64,000 bases of DNA from JACMQX01 sp040385105 (GCA_040385105.1 JAZKHY010000021.1:1-64000), one strand, 5' to 3'; positions 32,469-40,797 are shown, counted from the stretch's first letter. Numbers and translations are program-made. The notes: a model not told the origin generated them from the sequence alone.

Positions 32469-32484
32469 GTGAAGTCTGTGTGAA
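32469..32484 (-). promoter_or_regulatory. CreB box (cre-tag), perfect match
   Basis: On the minus strand the sequence reads TTCAC-ACAGAC-TTCAC, identical to the published CreB direct repeat TTCAC-N6-TTCAC. It points at the small operon 32372-31722. The copy before creD shares four of the six spacer bases and the following T-T-C-A. Confidence 0.8.
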
Positions 32485-32489
32485 ACGCT

Positions 32490-33242
32490 TCAGATGCGGG
32501 ACGTCAGCGTCTGGCCCATGCCGGTGAGTTCGGCAGAGACATTTCCCCACGGCACGTCGAAGCCGGGCGCCACACGTTCGGGCTTTGGCAGCCCGCCGCC
32601 GAGTGCCAGCTGGGTGCCGGCGATGACGCTGTCGATTACCGGGACATCAACCACACCCTGGATCGCTGCCGCCATGCCGGCCAGGCCCGCGCCGCCAAGG
32701 ATGACCGCCTGCGCCCCGAACCGCTTCGCTGCGTCGCGGCAGGCCTGGGCGAGCAGCTGGTGCGCCCAGACCGGGTTGGCGGCGAGCTCCGCGCCGGTAG
32801 GCTGCACGGTGTGGATGCCGGCGAGCGAACCTTCCATGCCCAATGCCTGTGCCAGGCGCTGCAGCATCGGGCCCCAGCGTTCGCCGCCGGTGACGATGGC
32901 AAAGCGGCCATGCGCTGCGCCGGCCCTGAATGCGGCTTCGGCCAGGCCGGTGACGGGCGTGGATGCGCTCTCGCGCAGCGCCAGCAGGCCCGGGTCGCCA
33001 AAGCAGCCGATGAGCACCGCGTCGGGCCACGGGCCGGGCTTGGCCAGTGCTGCGGCCCAGGCGTCCAGCGTGGCATGAGCGGCCACGGCATAGCTGGCTT
33101 CGCAGGCGATGTACGGCGCGCCGAAGCGTGCGGTGGCCATGACGACGGCTACCTGCGGCCCGGCGGCCGCCTGCACATGGGTACGCAGCAGCGAGGTGAC
33201 GCTGCCGGACGTGTTGGGGTTGATGACCAGCAGGCGGCGCAT
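32490..33242 (-). CDS. Asp/Glu/hydantoin racemase family protein
   Basis: A 250-aa protein starting RRLLVINPNTSGSVTSLLR, the standard opening of the Asp/Glu/hydantoin racemase superfamily. The first catalytic Cys is in DAVLIGCFGDPGL. At the place of the second Cys (normally LGCAGM) this protein has VILGGAGLAGM, so the base is Gly. One-cysteine members such as arylmalonate decarboxylases exist, so the activity may be one-base epimerisation, decarboxylation or something else. The ATG at 33242 is preferred. A GntR-family regulator gene lies 48 bases upstream on the same strand and may control it. Confidence 0.85.
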   Translation of the reverse strand: MRRLLVINPNTSGSVTSLLRTHVQAAAGPQVAVVMATARFGAPYIACEASYAVAAHATLDAWAAALAKPGPWPDAVLIGCFGDPGLLALRESASTPVTGLAEAAFRAGAAHGRFAIVTGGERWGPMLQRLAQALGMEGSLAGIHTVQPTGAELAANPVWAHQLLAQACRDAAKRFGAQAVILGGAGLAGMAAAIQGVVDVPVIDSVIAGTQLALGGGLPKPERVAPGFDVPWGNVSAELTGMGQTLTSRI

Positions 33243-33290
33243 GATGGGTGTCTCTCTGGGCAACTTGCGGTGATGTTGAGGCGGCGGCGT

Positions 33291-34010
33291 TCAGGCGGCG
33301 GCGTTGAACAGGCGCCCCAGGTCCGCCACCGGGGCTGCCGCCGGTGTGAATTGCAGCTGTGCTTCAAGCCGCTGCAGGTGGTCCACCATCAGCCTTGCCG
33401 CCTCGCGCGGGTCGCGCAGGCGGATGGCGTCCAGCAGGGCGCGGTGCTCGCGGCAGCCGCAGGTGGAGGAGGATTCATCACGCAGCGTGGCGGTAGCGGT
33501 GCCGTAGGTCATGAGCACGAGCGAGGTACGCGAGACCATCTCGCGCAGGATGCGGCCGAGCGTCTGGTGCCCGGCGGACTGCGCGATCAGCAGGTGGAAG
33601 TTGCCGGACAGGCGGATGGCCCTGTGCATGTCGCCGGCCTCGCGCGCTTGCTCTTCCTGCGCGATGCATTGCGACAGCGCGGCCATGTCCTCGCGGGTGG
33701 CGCGCTCGATGAACAGCGCCACCAGGGTCGGCTCGATCATGCGGCGTACCTCGAACACCTCGCGCGCCTCCTGCACGCCGGGTTGCGCCACCGTCGCGCC
33801 GCGGTTGGGCGTGAGGGTGACGACCTGCTCGCTGGCCAGGCGCACCAGCACCGGCCGGATGCGGGTGCGCGAGACGCCGAAGGCCGTGGCGAGCTTGTCT
33901 TCCCCGAGCTTGGTGCCGGGCAGCAGGCGATGGTCAAGGATGGCCGAGACCATGCGGTCGTACATCTCGGTGTCCGACAGCGCGGAGGCCGTGATGCTCA
34001 GGGTGGTCAC
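33291..34010 (-). CDS. GntR family transcriptional regulator (FadR/FCD type)
   Basis: A 239-aa regulator from the GTG at 34010; an ATG at 34100 would add 30 residues. The winged helix is near the N-terminus: MYDRMVSAILDHRLLPGTKL, KLATAFGVSRTRIRPVLVRL and VVTLTPNRGATVA. The C-terminal FCD domain has VFEVRRMIEPTLVALFIERA, the His-containing FHLLIAQSAGHQTL and REHRALLDAIRLRD, with Asp/His residues that bind a metal or an organic acid. The racemase gene just downstream is the likely target or partner. Confidence 0.85.
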   Translation of the reverse strand: MTTLSITASALSDTEMYDRMVSAILDHRLLPGTKLGEDKLATAFGVSRTRIRPVLVRLASEQVVTLTPNRGATVAQPGVQEAREVFEVRRMIEPTLVALFIERATREDMAALSQCIAQEEQAREAGDMHRAIRLSGNFHLLIAQSAGHQTLGRILREMVSRTSLVLMTYGTATATLRDESSSTCGCREHRALLDAIRLRDPREAARLMVDHLQRLEAQLQFTPAAAPVADLGRLFNAAA

Positions 34011-34174
34011 GACGGGCGGCCCTTTTCCTGGCGCTTGCCCCTGGCGGGATTCCTGAGCGGATTCGGGGTGGCGGCAGCGTCCATGCATGCGGTCAAGCAT
34101 GGGGCGTGCCAGCTTTGTACGCAATATGAGGCCGGTGGTGTGTACAAGGCGCACCGGCGTTGTGCGTTGTGCGA

Positions 34175-34215
34175 TGACAGGGTAATGTGCCAGAATATGG
34201 CGCATTACCCTGTCA
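34175..34215. promoter_or_regulatory. 17-bp inverted repeat operator before the HTH-Fic gene
   Basis: TGACAGGGTAATGTGCC (34175-34191) and GGCGCATTACCCTGTCA (34199-34215) are complementary at 16 of 17 positions around a 7-base spacer. The element ends 15 bases before the ATG at 34231. A dimeric HTH protein binding here would cover the promoter or leader of the Fic gene, whose own N-terminus looks like a winged helix. Confidence 0.8.
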
Positions 34216-34230
34216 TATGACAAAACCCTG

Positions 34231-35649
34231 ATGCCAGACCCATCCACTCCTGAAGCCCTGCGTGACTGGATTTCCAGCCATCCCGGCGTTGACCTGGCTG
34301 CGCTCGAAGCGCGGACGCAGGGCAGGGTGTCGCGCCGCACCTTGCAGCGGCGGCTGGCGGAGCTGGTCGCGCAGGGGCGTGTCGTGTCGCAGCGTGGCTG
34401 GCGGACGGTGACGTTCCACACTGCAGACCGTGGCGTCGGTGCGGCAGCCGCGCAACTGCCCGGCTGGCGCCCCGCTCCCATGATGCGCGTCGCCGAGCCC
34501 GAGGCGGCCTATGAGCCCTATGTCCATCTGTCGCCGGGCAGTGAAGACATCAAGGCCTATGTGCGCCAGCCCGTGGAGCGACGCAAGCCGGTTGCCTACG
34601 ACCTGAAATTCCTTGAGGCCTATGCGCCCAACGCCACGTTCTACCTGCCCGACACGTTGCGCGGGCAGTTGCATGAGATGGGCCGCCCACCGGTGGAGCC
34701 CGCCGTGGCCGGCACCTTTGCGCGGCGCGTGATGGACCGCTTGCTGATCGACCTGTCCTGGGCGTCGTCGCGCCTGGAGGGCAACACCTACAGCCTGCTG
34801 GATACCGAGCGGCTGGTTGCCTTCGGCGAGATTGCCGAAGGCAAGAACTCCCTTGAAACGCAGATGATCCTGAACCACAAGGCGGCGATCCAGTACCTGG
34901 TGGAGGGTGAGGACGCCGTTGGTATTGACCGCCAGACCATCCTGGCGCTGCATGCCCTCCTGTCCGACAGCCTGATGCCCGACCCGATGACTTGCGGCAC
35001 GCTGCGCCAACGCCGGGTTGGCATTGGCGGCAGCGTGTTCAGGCCGCTGGCGTTCCCGCAGAGCATCGATGAACTGTTCGGCATCGTGCTGGACATGGCG
35101 GCCGAAATCAAGGACCCGTTCGAGCAGGCGTTTTTCCTGATGGTGCACCTGCCGTACCTGCAGCCCTTTGAAGATGTGAACAAGCGTGTATCGCGGCTGG
35201 CGGCCAACATTCCGCTCATCAAGGCCAACGTCTGCCCGCTGGCGTTCATCGACGTGCCGCAGCGCGCCTATGCGGATGCGATGCTGGGGGTGTACGAGCT
35301 CAACCGCGTCGAGTTGCTGCGTGACGTATTCGTCTGGGCCTATGGTCGCTCCTGCCAGCAGTATGTGGAGGTGCGGGTGGAGATGGTCCCGCCCGATCCG
35401 TTCCGGCTGCGTTACCGCGCGGCGCTGGCCGAGGCCGTGCGTGCCATTGTGCGGGGCGGCCTGGCCGTGAAGAAGGCAACGGTGCGCAAGGCCGTGCCGC
35501 GCTCCGTTCCACCTGAGGCTCAGGCGCAGTTCGTGGAGATGATGCTCAAGGAATTCGAGTCCATTCATGCCAGCAACGCGGTGCGCTTCGGCATCGGAGC
35601 GATGGAATTCCAGGCGTGGAAAGAAGGTGCCGGTCGTGGCCGGCGTTGA
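34231..35649 (+). CDS. Fic family protein with N-terminal winged helix and a His-less Fic motif
   Basis: The protein has 472 aa. Residues about 1-65 form a DNA-binding-like winged helix (VSRRTLQRRLAELVAQGRVV). The Fic domain spans about 150-370. WASSRLEGNTYS is the (S/T)xxxE(G/N) inhibitory motif, placed N-terminal as in class II Fic proteins. The loop reads PYLQPFEDVNKRVSRL, where the standard HPFxxGNGRxxR has catalytic His: here Gln replaces the His. Fic proteins usually transfer AMP or other phosphate groups, so this change suggests altered or lost transferase activity. A long palindrome 15 bases upstream suggests autoregulation. It is divergent from the GntR gene. Confidence 0.88.
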   Translation: MPDPSTPEALRDWISSHPGVDLAALEARTQGRVSRRTLQRRLAELVAQGRVVSQRGWRTVTFHTADRGVGAAAAQLPGWRPAPMMRVAEPEAAYEPYVHLSPGSEDIKAYVRQPVERRKPVAYDLKFLEAYAPNATFYLPDTLRGQLHEMGRPPVEPAVAGTFARRVMDRLLIDLSWASSRLEGNTYSLLDTERLVAFGEIAEGKNSLETQMILNHKAAIQYLVEGEDAVGIDRQTILALHALLSDSLMPDPMTCGTLRQRRVGIGGSVFRPLAFPQSIDELFGIVLDMAAEIKDPFEQAFFLMVHLPYLQPFEDVNKRVSRLAANIPLIKANVCPLAFIDVPQRAYADAMLGVYELNRVELLRDVFVWAYGRSCQQYVEVRVEMVPPDPFRLRYRAALAEAVRAIVRGGLAVKKATVRKAVPRSVPPEAQAQFVEMMLKEFESIHASNAVRFGIGAMEFQAWKEGAGRGRR

Positions 35650-35664
35650 CACCGGCGCGAGGAC

Positions 35665-36318
35665 CTATTTGCCCGCTGGCGGCCTGAACGTCGCGCGCAT
35701 GGCCAGCGCCTTCCCGCGCGAGGCGCAGCCTTCAATGTGGTCGTTGACGAGACCCATCGCCTGCATGAAGGCATAGACCGTCGTCGGCCCGACGAAGCTC
35801 CAGCCGCGCTTTTTCAGGTCTTTGGACAGCGCGATGGACACCGGCGAGGTGGGCATGGCGCGCACCGCATCCTGCGTGATCTTTTGGGGCCGGCCCTTGT
35901 TGGCCTCGGGCTCGAAGCCCCAGACGAAGGCCGCGAGCGAGCCGTGCTCCTTGCGCAGCTCGAGCACCCGTTTGGCGTTGTTGATGGTGGACTCGATCTT
36001 GCCGCGGTGCCGCACGATGCCCGCGTCGGCCAGCAGGCGTTCAATGTCTTTCTCGCCAAACCTTGCGACCTTTGCGGCGTCGAAGTTGGCGAATGCCTTG
36101 CGGAAGTTCTCGCGCTTGTTCAGGATGGTGAGCCAGCTCAGGCCTGACTGGAAGCCCTCCAGGCAGAGCTTCTCGAACAGGCGCCGGTCGTCGTCGACCG
36201 GGAAGCCCCATTCGCTGTCGTGGTACTCGCGGTAGAACGGCGTGGCCTGGCACCAGGTGCAGCGCGCAACGCCGTCGTCTTCGGCATGGAACAGGCCTGG
36301 GGCCGGGGTCTTGGTCAT
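35665..36318 (-). CDS. tag: DNA-3-methyladenine glycosylase I
   Basis: Tag (217 aa) excises 3-methyladenine from alkylated DNA. Typical motifs are RCTWCQATPFYREYHDSEWG (zinc Cys pair and catalytic Glu region), LFEKLCLEGFQSGLSW, NKRENFRKAFANFD and SFVGPTTVYAFMQAMG, with HIEGC near the C-terminus supplying the other zinc ligands. It is convergent with the HTH-Fic gene (15 bases between stops) and is upstream of, and 8 bases from, the end of creD. Confidence 0.97.
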   Translation of the reverse strand: MTKTPAPGLFHAEDDGVARCTWCQATPFYREYHDSEWGFPVDDDRRLFEKLCLEGFQSGLSWLTILNKRENFRKAFANFDAAKVARFGEKDIERLLADAGIVRHRGKIESTINNAKRVLELRKEHGSLAAFVWGFEPEANKGRPQKITQDAVRAMPTSPVSIALSKDLKKRGWSFVGPTTVYAFMQAMGLVNDHIEGCASRGKALAMRATFRPPAGK

Positions 36319-36326
36319 GCGGCATT

Positions 36327-37751
36327 CTAGGCAGCGGCGGGCCGGGGCATGGCAGGAGGAGCGGCGGGGGGTGTTGCGGCGGCCTCGCCCTCTTTCGGGC
36401 CCAGGCTGTACCAGTCCACGCGCCGTGTCGCGATCATCAGCAGGGCCAGCATGCCAAACATCAGCAGTGCGCCCAGTAGCAGCGCGTTGCTCTCGGATGC
36501 CAGCAGTCCGTACAGTGCGGCATACAGCACGCCGACATAAGCCGCCAGTGATACGCCGCGCCGCCAGCCCTGCAGCACCGCGCTGAAGTACACCGCCAGC
36601 AGCAGCACACTTGCCGATGCGGCGCAGGTGTAGGCCAGCCAGAAGACCATCTTCTCGGACAGAGCCAGCAGCAGCAGGAAGAACAGCGCGATCGACAGGC
36701 CCACCAGCGCATACTGCACCGGATGCATGCGCAGCTTGCGCAGCAATTCAAACATGAAGGCGGCCATGAGCGTGAGGCCGACGAACAAAAGCCCGTACTT
36801 CACCGCGCGGTTGGTCATGGCATAGACGTTGAGGGGTTGCATCAGCGAGACGTCGAAGGTATCGAGTTCGGGGCGCGGCCGACCGTCAGGCTGTGCCTTG
36901 CCGATCTGCCCGCGCGCTTCGCTGACCAGCGATGACACCGCCCAGCGTGCCTCAAATCCGTGGTCGCCTATCGTTCGCTCTGATGCAAGAAAGCGGCCGC
37001 CGAAGGCAGGATGGGGCCAGGGCGAAGTCAGGTGCGCCGTTGTCTCATCGGCAAGAGGCGCGACAGACAATTTTTCATGGCCGGTGAGGTTCAGCGCGAA
37101 GGTAAATGCGATGGCGTCGCCGCGCCCGAACGCCTTGAGTGCCTCACCGGTCAGCGGCGCATGTATTCCGCGGCTCAGCCAGCTGCTGCTGCTCGCGGCC
37201 GGAATCCGCTGGGCGATCTTGAGGCTTTCGCCCGCAGCCTTGAACGAGGGCATCCCTTCAATGCCGCGCATGTCGCCCAGTGCCAGCGCAAAGTAAGGCG
37301 TGCCCGTTTCAATGCGCGAGTCCTTTTCCTTGCGCAAGATGCCCGCAGTGTCCAGCGGTGGCAGCGTGCCGGTGATACTTGCGCGAAGCTTGTAGAAGAG
37401 AACCCTGAAAATGCCGCGATAGCGCTCTTCCGGCAACAAGGCTCCACTGAGATCCAGTTTCTTCGGATAGATGAAGTGATCCCCTTCTCGCGTGCGGGCT
37501 GTGCGTATGACCGCACCCTTTTCGCCAGGTGTTGTCTCTATCCAGTGTTCAACATAGGGTACGACGATGAAGGGGCCAAGCAGCGTTTGCTGCCCGGCGT
37601 AGGTGTTCGCCAACTCGGCGGCTGCCTGATGCTGGCTATCACCGCGCTCGTTGATGAGCGAGCCGATCTGGGCGAGCGGGATGCAGAGGATGATGGTGAT
37701 GACAACGAGGGAGAGCACTTTGGCGAGTGCCGTGTTCTTGATGGAGTTCAT
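36327..37751 (-). CDS. creD: Inner membrane protein CreD
   Basis: CreD (474 aa) is an envelope protein of the CreBC regulon, linked to beta-lactam sensitivity and envelope integrity in other Gram-negatives. It has an N-terminal membrane segment (VLSLVVITIILCIPLAQIGSL), a large periplasmic region of about 290 residues, then five or six C-terminal membrane segments starting at VKYGLLFVGLTLMAAFMF. The family motif MQPLNVYAMTNRAVKYGLLF is present. The start at 37751 (MNSIKNTALAKV) is chosen from the family pattern. A CreB box lies 58 bases upstream. It is downstream of creC in the creBCD cluster. Confidence 0.93.
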   Translation of the reverse strand: MNSIKNTALAKVLSLVVITIILCIPLAQIGSLINERGDSQHQAAAELANTYAGQQTLLGPFIVVPYVEHWIETTPGEKGAVIRTARTREGDHFIYPKKLDLSGALLPEERYRGIFRVLFYKLRASITGTLPPLDTAGILRKEKDSRIETGTPYFALALGDMRGIEGMPSFKAAGESLKIAQRIPAASSSSWLSRGIHAPLTGEALKAFGRGDAIAFTFALNLTGHEKLSVAPLADETTAHLTSPWPHPAFGGRFLASERTIGDHGFEARWAVSSLVSEARGQIGKAQPDGRPRPELDTFDVSLMQPLNVYAMTNRAVKYGLLFVGLTLMAAFMFELLRKLRMHPVQYALVGLSIALFFLLLLALSEKMVFWLAYTCAASASVLLLAVYFSAVLQGWRRGVSLAAYVGVLYAALYGLLASESNALLLGALLMFGMLALLMIATRRVDWYSLGPKEGEAAATPPAAPPAMPRPAAA

Positions 37752-37809
37752 GGATACGGAGCCTGTTGGTGTTACAGGCCCGATGGTCGGCAGCCAGTGC
37801 GGATGTTTG

Positions 37810-37825
37810 ATGAAGTCTGCGTGAA
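37810..37825 (-). promoter_or_regulatory. CreB box (cre-tag) before creD, one mismatch
   Basis: On the minus strand it reads TTCAC-GCAGAC-TTCAT, one base off the TTCAC-N6-TTCAC consensus. The box is 58 bases before the creD start. It gives creD its own promoter separate from creBC. Confidence 0.75.
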
Positions 37826-37841
37826 GACCCGTGCGTGCCTG

Positions 37842-37873
37842 CATGGATTGCGGGTCAAGCCCGCAATGACAGG
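37842..37873. repeat. Dispersed palindromic repeat, single unit
   Basis: A single unit of the family: ATTGCGGGTCAAGCCCGCAATGACAGG, with the core TTGCGGG/CCCGCAA. It lies between creC and creD, downstream of creC, and probably attenuates read-through. Confidence 0.7.
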
Positions 37874-37894
37874 CCTGGTGGGGCTTTCGCGTCG

Positions 37895-39334
37895 TCAGGC
37901 GCTCGCCAGCGGCAGGGACAAGGTGGCCAGCGCGCCGCCGTCATGCGCATTCACCAGCTCGATGCGCCCGTGGTGCAGCGACGCGATCTCCTTCACAAAG
38001 GCCAGGCCCAGGCCGGTGCTCTTCTTCTGCGTATGCGGCCTGGCGAGGGAATAGAACTTCTCGAAGACCTTGTCCTGCGCATAGTCGGGGATGCCGGGGC
38101 CGTGGTCGCGCACGGTGACTTGCGCGCTGCGCGGGCCGGCCTGCAGTGACAGCACAACCTCGCTGTCCTGCGGTGCGAAGTCGATGGCGTTGTCCAGCAG
38201 GTTGCTGATGGCGCGGCGCAGCAGGAAGGCGTCGCCTTCCACCGTGGCATCTGCCTGCGCCTCGACCCGCACCGCAATGCGCCGCGCGGCCGCGGCATCC
38301 TGCGCGCTGCCGGCCACGTCTTCCAGCAGCGGCTTCAGCGCCACCGGCAGGGCCTTGTCCAGCACGCGCCGCGTTTCGAGCGCGGTGAGCTCCATCATGC
38401 GGTCCACCATCTCCTGGATGCGCTGCGTCTCGCGCATGATGTTGGCGAGGAACCGCCGGCGCTCCTCCTGCGGCATGGCGGGCTCCTGCAGCAGCTCGGC
38501 CGCGCCGCGTATGGCCGACAGCGGGCTCTTCACCTCATGGGTCAGCGTCTGCACATAGTCGGCCACATAGTTGCGGCCGGCCAGCGCATCGCGCATTTCG
38601 TCGTAGGCGGCGCCGAGGGCGCCCAGTGCGCGGCGGCCCAGGCGCGGCAGGCTCAGTGAGCGTTGCGCGCGCACGTAGCGCACATAGTCGGCAATCAGCC
38701 CGAACGGCCGCACCAGCCAGACCGAGACGATGACGGCGAGCAGCAGCACGGCCAGCGCGGAGACGATGCCGGTGACAAGGGTCTTCTCGCGTGCGGCGGT
38801 CACGAACTGGCCGAAGCTCTGCACCGGCTTGCCGGCCGTGACGCTGCCGATGATGCTGCCGTCCGGCGCGCGCACCGGCGCGCCGACGTACATGACGGAA
38901 GTGGCCGGGTCGTTGTCCACATCGGGCGTGGTGCGCGCGCCGTATTCGCCGCGCAGCGCCCGGGTGACATCGCGCCAGTTTGAATAGTCCTCGCCCACAT
39001 GGCGGCCGGTGGAGTCGAAGATGACGCGGCCGCTTTTGTCGGTGGCATAGGCGCGCAGGTCGATGCTGGTCTTGTGCACGCTGTAGATCTGCGCGGACAG
39101 CTTGCGCGCCTTTAGCGACCTGAAGACGGGCTCCAGCCGCGCGGTGTCTATCGCGCCGTCCTTCACGTCCTGCTCGATCAGGCTGGCCATGAGGTGGGCG
39201 GTTTCGACGAGTGACTCCTCGGCCGACTCGCGATAGCGCGGGTCGATGTCGTTCAGCGCGCCGTACATGAAGAACGCCAGCCCCGCCGTGTAGATCAGCA
39301 GGATGCCGATGAAGATGCGGGTGCGTTTGCTCAA
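37895..39334 (-). CDS. creC: Sensor histidine kinase CreC
   Basis: CreC (479 aa) is a membrane sensor that phosphorylates CreB. Two membrane segments flank a periplasmic sensor: RIFIGILLIYTAGLAFFMYG near the N-terminus and TGIVSALAVLLLAVIVSVWLV near residue 190. The H-box LTHEVKSPLSAIRGAAELL carries the phosphorylated His. The catalytic domain has NLLDNAIDF, DHGPGIP, KFYSLARP and GLGLAFVKEIA. It is 22 bases downstream of creB and forms an operon with it. A dispersed repeat separates it from creD. Confidence 0.95.
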   Translation of the reverse strand: MSKRTRIFIGILLIYTAGLAFFMYGALNDIDPRYRESAEESLVETAHLMASLIEQDVKDGAIDTARLEPVFRSLKARKLSAQIYSVHKTSIDLRAYATDKSGRVIFDSTGRHVGEDYSNWRDVTRALRGEYGARTTPDVDNDPATSVMYVGAPVRAPDGSIIGSVTAGKPVQSFGQFVTAAREKTLVTGIVSALAVLLLAVIVSVWLVRPFGLIADYVRYVRAQRSLSLPRLGRRALGALGAAYDEMRDALAGRNYVADYVQTLTHEVKSPLSAIRGAAELLQEPAMPQEERRRFLANIMRETQRIQEMVDRMMELTALETRRVLDKALPVALKPLLEDVAGSAQDAAAARRIAVRVEAQADATVEGDAFLLRRAISNLLDNAIDFAPQDSEVVLSLQAGPRSAQVTVRDHGPGIPDYAQDKVFEKFYSLARPHTQKKSTGLGLAFVKEIASLHHGRIELVNAHDGGALATLSLPLASA

Positions 39335-39356
39335 GGCATGAACCGGGTGGTGCGCC

Positions 39357-40106
39357 TCATGCCCGGGGCGGCAGGTCTTCGTTCAGTGCATAGCCTGTGC
39401 CGCGTGAGGTGCGGATCGGGTCCACGTCAGGCGCGACTGCCTTGAGCTTGGCGCGCAGGGTCTTGATGTGCGCATCGACCGTGCGGTCGAAGCTGTCGCT
39501 GGCGTCGTCCCAGACCAGGGCCAGCAGCTCCTCACGCGTGTACACGCGGCCGGGCCGCTGCACGAAGATGCGCAGCAGCCCGTACTCGTAGCGCGACAGG
39601 TCGAGCACGCGGCCGTAGTAGCGGATCTGGCGGCGCTCTTCGTCCAGCGCGAGCACGGGGGCCGGCCGGGCAACCGGCTGCGCCGCACCGGATGCGCCCG
39701 GCGGCGGGGCGGGTGCCGTGGCCGAACGCACCGCGCGGCGCAGGATGGTGCGCACCCGCGCCACCAGCTCGCGTGGCGAAAAGGGTTTGGCGATGTAGTC
39801 GTCCGCGCCGAGCTCGAGGCCCACCACGCGGTCGATCTCGTCACTGCGCGCGGTGAGGAACAGCATCGGTACCAGCGCGCCGCCGGGCAGGGCCTGCAGG
39901 CGCTTGAACAGCTCGAAGCCGTTGAGGTCGGGCAGGCCGACGTCGAGAATCGCAAGGGCGGGCGGCGCGCTGGTGAATTCGCGGATGGCGTCCTCGGCGG
40001 TGTTGCAGATCACGGGGATGAAGCCGTCTGTGGCCAGCACATACTGGATCGTGTCGGCAATGCCGGATTCGTCTTCGACAACGAGGATGCGGGGCTTGTT
40101 CACCAT
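39357..40106 (-). CDS. creB: Response regulator CreB
   Basis: CreB (249 aa) is the partner of CreC; when phosphorylated it activates genes with the TTCAC-N6-TTCAC box. The receiver domain has VEDE (acidic pair), LAILDVGLPD (phosphoacceptor Asp), LFLTARS and DDYIAKPFSP (conserved Lys). An OmpR-type winged helix follows with YGLLRIFVQRPGRVYTREEL, VDAHIKTLRAKL and RTSRGTGYAL. An Ala/Pro-rich linker joins them. First gene of the creBC operon. Two predicted target boxes are visible in this window, before creD and before the small operon at 32.2 kb. Confidence 0.96.
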   Translation of the reverse strand: MVNKPRILVVEDESGIADTIQYVLATDGFIPVICNTAEDAIREFTSAPPALAILDVGLPDLNGFELFKRLQALPGGALVPMLFLTARSDEIDRVVGLELGADDYIAKPFSPRELVARVRTILRRAVRSATAPAPPPGASGAAQPVARPAPVLALDEERRQIRYYGRVLDLSRYEYGLLRIFVQRPGRVYTREELLALVWDDASDSFDRTVDAHIKTLRAKLKAVAPDVDPIRTSRGTGYALNEDLPPRA

Positions 40107-40120
40107 GGGTGGATGGTAGC

Positions 40121-40140
40121 GAGTCCGGGATGACAGTCAT
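40121..40140. repeat. Fragment of the dispersed repeat
   Basis: GAGTCCGGGATGACAG matches the right half of the units at 19715 and 25640. No left half is present. It lies in the 34 bases between cueR and creB. Confidence 0.6.
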
Positions 40141-40542
40141 TCAGTGCCGGGCGAGGTCATCGAGGATGGGGCAGTCAGGACGGCCGTCGCCCTGGCAGCA
40201 GTGGATGAGGTGCTGCAGGGTGCGTTGCATCGACTGCATCTCTTCGATGCGCACCGTCAGCTCGTCCGCATGCTTCTGCGCGATGCGCTTGACGCTGGCG
40301 CTGGTGCGGCGGCGGTTGTGCCACAGGCTCACCAGCTCGGCGATCTCGGCCATGGAAAAGCCGAGGTCGCGCGAACGCTTGATGAAGCGCAGGGTGTGGA
40401 CATCGGCCTCGCTGTACTGGCGGTAGCCGCCGTCGGTGCGGGGCACGGGCGGCAGCAGCGAGAGCGACTCATAGTGCCGCACCATCTTGGCGGAGACGCC
40501 GGACAGCTGCGCCGCCTGGCCGATGTTGACAGGATAGCTCAT
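40141..40542 (-). CDS. cueR: Cu(I)-responsive MerR-type regulator CueR
   Basis: A 133-aa MerR-family activator. It has an N-terminal helix-turn-helix (NIGQAAQLSGVSAKMVRHYE), the second wing SLLPPVPRTDGGYRQY and a long dimerisation helix. The metal loop CCQGDGRPDCPIL has Cys116 and Cys124 eight residues apart, the pattern of Cu(I)/Ag(I)/Au(I) sensors. Its start overlaps the stop of copZ by 4 bases. The likely target is the palindrome in the copZ-copA divergent region. Confidence 0.94.
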   Translation of the reverse strand: MSYPVNIGQAAQLSGVSAKMVRHYESLSLLPPVPRTDGGYRQYSEADVHTLRFIKRSRDLGFSMAEIAELVSLWHNRRRTSASVKRIAQKHADELTVRIEEMQSMQRTLQHLIHCCQGDGRPDCPILDDLARH

Positions 40543-40733
40543 GCGACCGCGTAGCCTTCTTCGGCAATGGCCCTGGCTACTGCCTCGCGCGGCTGGCCGG
40601 TCTGTACTTCCACCTTGCCGGCGGCCCGGTCAATCTTCACTTCGGCCTGCGGGTCGATAGATTTCACGGCGTTGGTGACGCTGCGCTCGCAGTGGCCGCA
40701 GGTCATGCCTTTGACGTCGAATGTCTGGTTCAT
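40539..40733 (-). CDS. copZ: Copper chaperone CopZ (heavy-metal-associated domain)
   Basis: A 64-aa protein consisting of one HMA domain. It starts MNQTFDVKGMTCGHCERSV with the Cu(I)-binding CxxC and continues KVEVQTGQPREAVARAIAEEGY. It ferries Cu(I) in the cytoplasm to the efflux ATPase. In-frame ATG codons also exist at 40742 and 40766; 40733 fits the family start best. It overlaps cueR and is divergent from copA. Confidence 0.93.
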   Translation of the reverse strand: MNQTFDVKGMTCGHCERSVTNAVKSIDPQAEVKIDRAAGKVEVQTGQPREAVARAIAEEGYAVA

Positions 40734-40769
40734 GGTGTTCATTCCGTTTGAGTTGATGAAAAGCATACT

Positions 40770-40797
40770 TTGAACCTTGCCACCATGGTAGGGTCAA
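40770..40797. promoter_or_regulatory. CueR-type operator in the copZ-copA divergent region
   Basis: TTGAACCTTGCCA (plus strand) and TTGACCCTACCA (minus strand) form an imperfect dyad around CCATGG, matching the ACCTTGCC-type site of copper-responsive MerR proteins. It lies 37 bases from the copZ ATG and 65 from the copA start and could serve both directions. I could not fix a convincing -10 box. Confidence 0.6.
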
